DNA of 6,845 nucleotides from positions 1-6,845 of the forward strand of contig SKSV01000240.1 in NCBI GenBank assembly GCA_007122815.1, in the 5' to 3' direction. Shown here piece by piece: positions 5,219 to 6,845 of the stretch (the first letter of the stretch is position 1; each line of letters starts with the position of its first letter). Both the position numbers and the translations under genes were made by a program. Below the pieces are notes generated by a model. That model saw only the letters and a program-made list of their open reading frames with translations. It searched no databases and had not been told where the DNA came from. This DNA is from Trueperaceae bacterium (GTDB lineage Bacteria > Deinococcota > Deinococci > Deinococcales > Trueperaceae).

Positions 5219-6022
5219 ATGCGCGTGCTCTTCATCGGTGACGTGTACGGTGCGCCCGGGATCGCGGCCGTGCAGGCCTACCTGCACGCCTACCTCGAGA
5301 GCTTCGATCTCGTCATCGCGAACGGTGAGAACGCGGCGGGGGGCTTCGGCATCACCCGCGCCAACTTCCGCGCGCTCCGCGGCGCCGGCGTGGACGTGGT
5401 CACGCTCGGCAACCACACCTTCGACCAAGCGGAGGCCGCCGAGCTGCTGGAGGAGACCCCGAGGCTAGTTCGGCCGCTCACCTACCCGCGCGGCACACCG
5501 GGTGTCGGCTTCGTGACCGTCAGCGCTCGTGGGGGCGAGCGAGTCACGGTCGGTCAGGTGATGGGGCGTCTGTTCATGGAGCCGATGGACGACCCCTTCG
5601 AGGCCGCCGACGCCGTCGTCGAGGCCGCCGGACCCGACGAGGCGGTGATCGTGGACGTGCACGCCGAAGCAACCAGCGAGAAGAAGGTGCTCGCGTACCA
5701 CCTCGAGGGGCGTGCCAGCGCGGTGATCGGTACGCATACGCACGTGCAGACCGCCGACGAGGCGCTCCAAGCGGGCACCGCTACGATCACGGACGTGGGC
5801 ATGACGGGTGTGGAGAGGTCGTCGATCGGGATGCGTTTCGAGGAGGTCTACCACCGCATGCGCACCAAGCGACCCAAGCGCTTCAAGCCCGCCACCGGTC
5901 AGGCGACCTTGTGCGCCGTGGCGCTCGAGCTGGAGGGGCGGAGGGCGCTCGCCATCGAGCGCATCCGCTGGCGCGCGGACGCCCCCGAGTCTTCTCATGC
6001 CCTTCACCGCCATGGTTCGTAG
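5219..6022 (+). CDS. YmdB/TIGR00282 family metallophosphoesterase (cyclic nucleotide phosphodiesterase)
   Basis: A 267-aa calcineurin-like phosphoesterase; characterised relatives (B. subtilis YmdB, Deinococcus DR1281) hydrolyse 2',3'-cyclic nucleotides using two metal ions. All the metal and catalytic positions of the family are visible: Asp8 in FIGDVYG, Glu37-Asn38 in ANGENAAGGFGIT, Asn65-His66 in TLGNHTFD, His148 in VDVHAEATSEK, and His173 and His175 in IGTHTHVQTAD. The SSIGM segment before the C-terminus is also typical. The ATG at 5219 is chosen because the protein then opens directly on the first beta strand; an upstream extension to 4994 would run through the lrp gene on the other strand. 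It is divergent from lrp and is followed 36 bp later by the tolQ-like gene, so the two are probably co-transcribed. RNase Y, the usual neighbour of ymdB in Bacillus, is not in the window. Confidence 0.94.
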   Translation: MRVLFIGDVYGAPGIAAVQAYLHAYLESFDLVIANGENAAGGFGITRANFRALRGAGVDVVTLGNHTFDQAEAAELLEETPRLVRPLTYPRGTPGVGFVTVSARGGERVTVGQVMGRLFMEPMDDPFEAADAVVEAAGPDEAVIVDVHAEATSEKKVLAYHLEGRASAVIGTHTHVQTADEALQAGTATITDVGMTGVERSSIGMRFEEVYHRMRTKRPKRFKPATGQATLCAVALELEGRRALAIERIRWRADAPESSHALHRHGS

Positions 6023-6045
6023 GCTGACGCGGATGCGGTGTACCC

Positions 6046-6052
6046 GAGGGAG
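6046..6052 (+). promoter_or_regulatory. Shine-Dalgarno GAGGGAG of the tolQ-like gene
   Basis: GAGGGAG sits 6 nt before the ATG at 6059, an ideal spacing. It is the best isolated ribosome binding site in the window and fixes the start. The 36-bp gap shows no promoter, so this gene probably relies on transcription from the phosphodiesterase. Confidence 0.75.
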
Positions 6053-6058
6053 CCCGTA

Positions 6059-6845
6059 ATGGACCTGTTGATCTCCGGTGGCGTCGTACTGCTCGCCATC
6101 GTTCTTCTGTCGATCTACGCCGTCTACCTCTTCCTGGTTCGCTTCGCGAAGCTGACCCGCGAACGGCTCGACGGCGACGTGTTGATGACGCGCGTGAACG
6201 CCGCCGTGCGCGACCGCGACTTGGAGCTTGCGCTGGACGCCTGCGAGCAGCACGGTGGACCCATCGCACGGACGTTGCACGCCGCCCTGCTGCGGCTGCC
6301 GTACGGCCGCCAGGCGGTCGAGGCGGCGTTCCAGGACGCTGCGCTGCAGGAGGAGCAGCGTCTGACACGCGGGCTGCGTCCGCTGGCTACGATCGCTCAG
6401 GTGGCGCCGCTCATGGGTCTGCTGGGCACGGTGACGGGCATGATCATCGCCTTCACGGAGATCAGCGCGGCCGGCACGGGTAACCCCAGCTTGCTCGCTG
6501 GTGGTATCGGCCAGGCCCTCGTGACGACCGCTGCTGGTCTCATCGTGGCGATTCCCACGCTGGTCGGTCAGAGCTTCCTGTCGAGCCGCGTGGATCTGAT
6601 CCTGCTCGAGATCGACCGGCGTCGCGAGGAGCTGATGGCGAACGTCGTTCAGGCCGTAGCTGCGCGCAAGGATCGCGACGAGGCGCGCTCGGAGGGCGGC
6701 ACCGAGGGTTCGGGTGCGGCGCGGGAGCAGCGTGGTCCCAGCTCCGTCGCGGCCGGCGCCGGCACGACCAGGCCGGCGTCACCGGTGGCTTCGCGACCCG
6801 AAGAACCCGCCACCCCGCCGCGGCCGGCGCCGAGGCCTGCGCCCG
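6059..6845 (+). CDS. TolQ/ExbB/MotA-type proton channel protein, C-terminus outside window
   Basis: 262 residues are visible and the frame is still open at the right edge. ExbB/TolQ proteins form inner-membrane pentamers that, with an ExbD/TolR partner, use the proton gradient to drive TonB- or Tol-dependent work on the outer membrane. Three membrane segments are apparent: residues 4-28, about 108-132 and about 150-172. The family core reads LATIAQVAPLMGLLGTVTGM (109-128) and GGIGQALVTTAAGLIVAIPT (148-167), preceded by the cytoplasmic domain (about 30-105). Thr124 and Thr157 match conserved pore threonines. Gln152 stands where E. coli ExbB has Glu176. From about residue 203 a low-complexity tail rich in Pro, Ala, Gly and Arg replaces the usual short end; third codon positions remain GC-rich there, so it looks coding. 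An exbD/tolR gene would be expected downstream. TolQ and ExbB cannot be told apart here. Confidence 0.92.
   Translation, partial: MDLLISGGVVLLAIVLLSIYAVYLFLVRFAKLTRERLDGDVLMTRVNAAVRDRDLELALDACEQHGGPIARTLHAALLRLPYGRQAVEAAFQDAALQEEQRLTRGLRPLATIAQVAPLMGLLGTVTGMIIAFTEISAAGTGNPSLLAGGIGQALVTTAAGLIVAIPTLVGQSFLSSRVDLILLEIDRRREELMANVVQAVAARKDRDEARSEGGTEGSGAAREQRGPSSVAAGAGTTRPASPVASRPEEPATPPRPAPRPAP

Noticed and set aside
5119..5235. 39-residue N-terminal extension of the Lrp protein
   Set aside because: Not Lrp-like, lies over the palindrome and -10 box; family N-terminus begins at the ATG at 5118.
1..6845. CRISPR array, insertion sequence, prophage or defence island
   Set aside because: No regularly spaced repeats, transposase, integrase or terminal inverted repeats; genes are recognisable core families with uniform composition.

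Overview
This is a GC-rich window with dense bacterial gene packing. It holds seven protein genes (two cut by the window edges) and one tRNA gene. The likely source is a diderm of the Deinococcota (Deinococcus/Truepera-like). Three things point that way: a TIGR00282/YmdB-type phosphodiesterase, a TolQ/ExbB-type channel protein (which implies an outer membrane), and a repeated promoter layout in which a TANNNT -10 box lies 5-7 nt before the start codon, as expected for the leaderless mRNAs known to be abundant in Deinococcus. The assignment is an inference; no rRNA or species marker is present.

Left part (1-1553, minus strand): trmH, the tRNA Gm18 2'-O-methyltransferase, is followed 48 bp downstream by the N-terminal two-thirds of a probable lipoprotein PQQ-dependent sugar dehydrogenase (GSDH family), which runs off the left edge. 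Middle (1613-1825): a strong consensus promoter drives a tRNA-Leu(GAG) gene with an encoded CCA, followed by a perfect 14-bp hairpin. Centre (1863-3431, plus): a compact DinG/XPD-type superfamily 2 helicase with four cysteines placed as in Fe-S helicases.

Right-centre (3476-5118, minus): a two-gene operon in which an Lrp/AsnC regulator is followed, with a 4-bp GTGA overlap, by an Eis-like acetyltransferase (GNAT plus SCP2-like C-terminal part) that ends in a terminal Phe as Eis does. It converges on the helicase gene. Right part (5219-6845, plus): divergent from lrp across a 100-bp spacer containing a 16-bp palindrome lies the YmdB/TIGR00282 phosphodiesterase gene. Thirty-six bp further on is a TolQ/ExbB homologue with a good Shine-Dalgarno and an unusual long Pro/Ala-rich C-terminal tail that runs off the right edge.

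The most interesting pattern is the start architecture. All five genes that could begin a transcript (the dehydrogenase, trmH, helicase, lrp and the phosphodiesterase) have TANNNT 5-7 nt before the start codon and no good Shine-Dalgarno. The two genes that are internal to operons (acetyltransferase and tolQ-like) have Shine-Dalgarno sequences and no TANNNT. No CRISPR array, insertion sequence, phage gene or defence system was seen; the gene content is mostly core housekeeping, with no clear sign of recent transfer.
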